Assembly: GCA_963682055.1 (NCBI GenBank)
Contig: OY821741.1
Coordinates: 12,839,197-12,903,196, forward strand
DNA from: Primula veris
Taxonomy: Eukaryota; Streptophyta; Magnoliopsida; Ericales; Primulaceae
DNA length: 64,000 nt
Direction: 5' to 3'
Position numbers and translations under genes: made by a program. The notes beneath the pieces were generated by a model. The model searched no databases, had not been told where the DNA came from, and saw nothing but the letters and a program-made list of their open reading frames with translations. Below are positions 62,320 to 64,000 of this stretch, piece by piece. Numbering within the stretch: the stretch's first letter is position 1; every line of letters starts with the position of its first letter.

Positions 62320-62640
62320 CGGATTATCCTGAAAAGTCTATTCGACTTGATAATTCCGAAGAGTAAGAATCGAAATTTCGATTTGAATTACTTGAGTTTG
62401 GAAATTGAAATTGAACATCCTGTCGATTATGTTCAGACCCAAATGGACTCACGAAAAGTTTGATGATGCGACTGCAAATGATTGCACGCATTTCTTGGTC
62501 TTGTGCACCAAGATTTATATTTCCGTGTGGGATTATGCTATTTTGCTGCATTTGTCCGTTATGAGGCCCATAGACACTCAAACACCGGATGCGTACCAGC
62601 TAGTTACTGGTTATGAGCCAGAAGTCTCATATTAACGCGT
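62320..62640 (+). pseudogene. Integrase remnant of the decayed Copia element
   Basis: Near 62325-62370 a frame reads SIRLDNSEE, the catalytic-Asp strand of Copia integrase (usually RLDN-GE). In another frame, 62570-62640 reads DAYQLVTGYEPEVSY, the conserved SPLQL-FG-EP-ISH region after the core. Several frame changes lie between. Just downstream, around 62958-63050, a linker piece reading MPDAFND, then ARIDVP, fits the region between integrase and reverse transcriptase. Confidence 0.7.
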
Positions 62641-63419
62641 GTTTAGGGTGATTAATTAATATTTTGATTGAGCCGCTCTAGCGTTCAAAATATGGACCTC
62701 TAAAGGGGAGATAAGTCGATTATGAATCTCCTGCCTATCATTTGATAGAGTAACCTTGGCAAGCGATCTTTCTACCGCATGATATGCGAAAGTGACATCG
62801 CTAAGACTATTCTCCCCATCGTTAGGGGGAGATTTGCACGTTACTGTTGATAAGGAACGACGTGAAATAACGTGGCATAACCCACTCAGTCTTAGCTTGA
62901 TCCCCAAAACTGCACTTAGTGATAAGTAAGTGCATAGACTCCCTCAAGTCTAACTAAATGCCAGACGCATTTAATGACTTTATGAGATGTCACGAGATCA
63001 TTTATACCTGCTGCAAAATGCTTGCAAGGATAGACGTCCCTGTTGGATGCCGTGTTCCTGTTGTAACACGTTGCTTTGGCCGAACCCGCCAAGCAAAGGA
63101 CGCTGCCGTCGGCCGTCAGTCTGTCATCCTTCCTAAGATATGAGGAAGTTGACCGGTTCTTAATTCGTTCAGCCCCAGAGGTGGTGAACTGAAACTCGTT
63201 TGTCGCACAAGATTATAAAGGATCTAGGAGATGTGTGATTCCTCCTCATCCTAAGAATCTCGAAATATCTGTCGAGCATGATATCTTAGACGACATTGAA
63301 GCGAAACGAGACTGTCATTGATTACTTGTTCATATATTCGGTGACGACTGATAATATGAGCAAATTATGACAGGGAACCATGTACCGTTGCTTGAAGTCA
63401 ACGTAGAATAGACTGGACT

Positions 63420-63766
63420 AATGGAAACTTGCAATCCAAGTAGACTCCTTAGCGAAAGAGTGTTCGGACCTGTAGCTCCTACACCACCAATGTTAAATGA
63501 GTTCGTTTATTTGGTTATTCATAAGGAAGAGTGACGAGAATAATGAGATTGTAGAATGCTCGCCTAGTAGCGCAAGGCTTCTCTCACACCTTGGAATTGA
63601 TTACGAGATGGTTTATTTCCTCGTAATGGACGTTATAACGGTCCTCTACTTTATCAGTTTAGTAGTTCCCGGAAAACTGATTATGCATGTGATTGTGGTA
63701 ACTGTTTTATCTCTATGGGGATTTAGACAAAGAGATAGAGATGAAGGTACTTGTGTGACTTCATAA
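63420..63766 (+). pseudogene. Reverse transcriptase remnant of the decayed Copia element
   Basis: WKLAIQVDSLAKECSD at 63422, then WLFIRKSDENNEIVE, LLSHLGIDYEMVYFLVMD and VITVLYFISLVV follow the N-terminal part of the Copia reverse transcriptase. There, functional copies have W-A-EL-SL, KW-F--K-N---E, GIDY-ET--PV. Two stop codons lie near 63460-63495. After 63766 further RT-like pieces appear in other frames until the window ends. Confidence 0.75.
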
Positions 63767-64000
63767 TGCTTGAATCAAGTAGTTCCTGACCACGGAACAC
63801 GATCTCAATTAAATGAGAGGTTCACTATATGGATTAATATAATCCGAGCGAATGTGATATACCCGCCTAAGTGAGTACTTGATCAGCTTGGGATACTTGA
63901 ACAAGTATTATGCCCTTGCTTGTTTTATTATGCGATCCATTTTTGGATTTGCCTTCGAGATGAAGGATCTTGGGAAGACACGGTAGTGACTCGGCCTGAT

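Larger units (their letters stand above)
58956..64000 (+). mobile_element. Old, decayed Copia LTR retrotransposon, cut by the window end
   Basis: A short LTR (58956-59177) is followed by a leader of about 1.5 kb and then by gag, integrase and reverse transcriptase remnants in the right order on the plus strand. All frames are broken by many stops and frameshifts, so nothing can be translated as a whole. The 3' end and 3' LTR lie beyond position 64000. It is not closely related to the two gag-only elements. Confidence 0.85.

Overview
This is nuclear DNA from a flowering plant, most likely a eudicot. It is strongly AT-rich. It holds three intact intron-rich plant housekeeping genes, LTR retrotransposons primed with initiator tRNA-Met, Stowaway-type MITEs and several broken gene relics. 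No bacterial, organellar or viral gene set is present. I cannot name the species.

Layout. 1-5 kb is gene-free repeat-rich DNA with a 105-bp tandem repeat at its end. 5.2-6.3 kb and 11.2-11.4 kb (minus) hold a decayed RRM/protease-like gene, split by a young gag-only Copia element (6334-11196, 5-bp target duplication CTTAC). 11.5-14.6 kb is a cluster of MITE-like elements. 14.7-20.9 kb (plus) is a plastid-type 3-oxoacyl-ACP reductase gene of 11 visible coding exons. 21.4-29.3 kb (minus, convergent with it) is the B subunit of DNA polymerase alpha, 16 exons, 619 codons. Its first exon has been copied several times into intron 1 and just upstream. 31.0-31.25 kb is an ABCC-transporter relic cut by a 1-kb near-perfect hairpin element, and 33.7 kb is a NAC-domain relic. 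35.4-39.3 kb is a ~583-bp tandem array full of tRNA-Met primer-binding-site-like motifs, itself interrupted by a ~1.5-kb insert. 40.7-43.0 kb holds inverted-repeat elements and a duplicated 5' piece of the glutathione peroxidase gene. A second gag-only Copia element (43037-48546, minus, target duplication AAATG) sits inside that duplicated piece. 50.1-58.1 kb (plus) is the intact chloroplast-type glutathione peroxidase gene, 6 exons, 241 aa. 58.96 kb to the window end is an old, heavily mutated Copia element.

The three intact genes serve plastid fatty-acid elongation, DNA replication initiation and lipid peroxide detoxification. I see no sign that they form one pathway.

The most unusual material is the gag-only Copia family. 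It has two zinc knuckles, no pol, and LTRs carrying arrays of a CGACCGATCG motif spaced mostly by about 21-22 or 49 bp. The next most unusual are the multiplied first exon of the polymerase gene, the PBS-rich tandem array, and the apparent loss of the start codon in the reductase gene. Exon boundaries were set by hand from GT/AG sites, frame continuity and family conservation; all three gene models keep frame from end to end.
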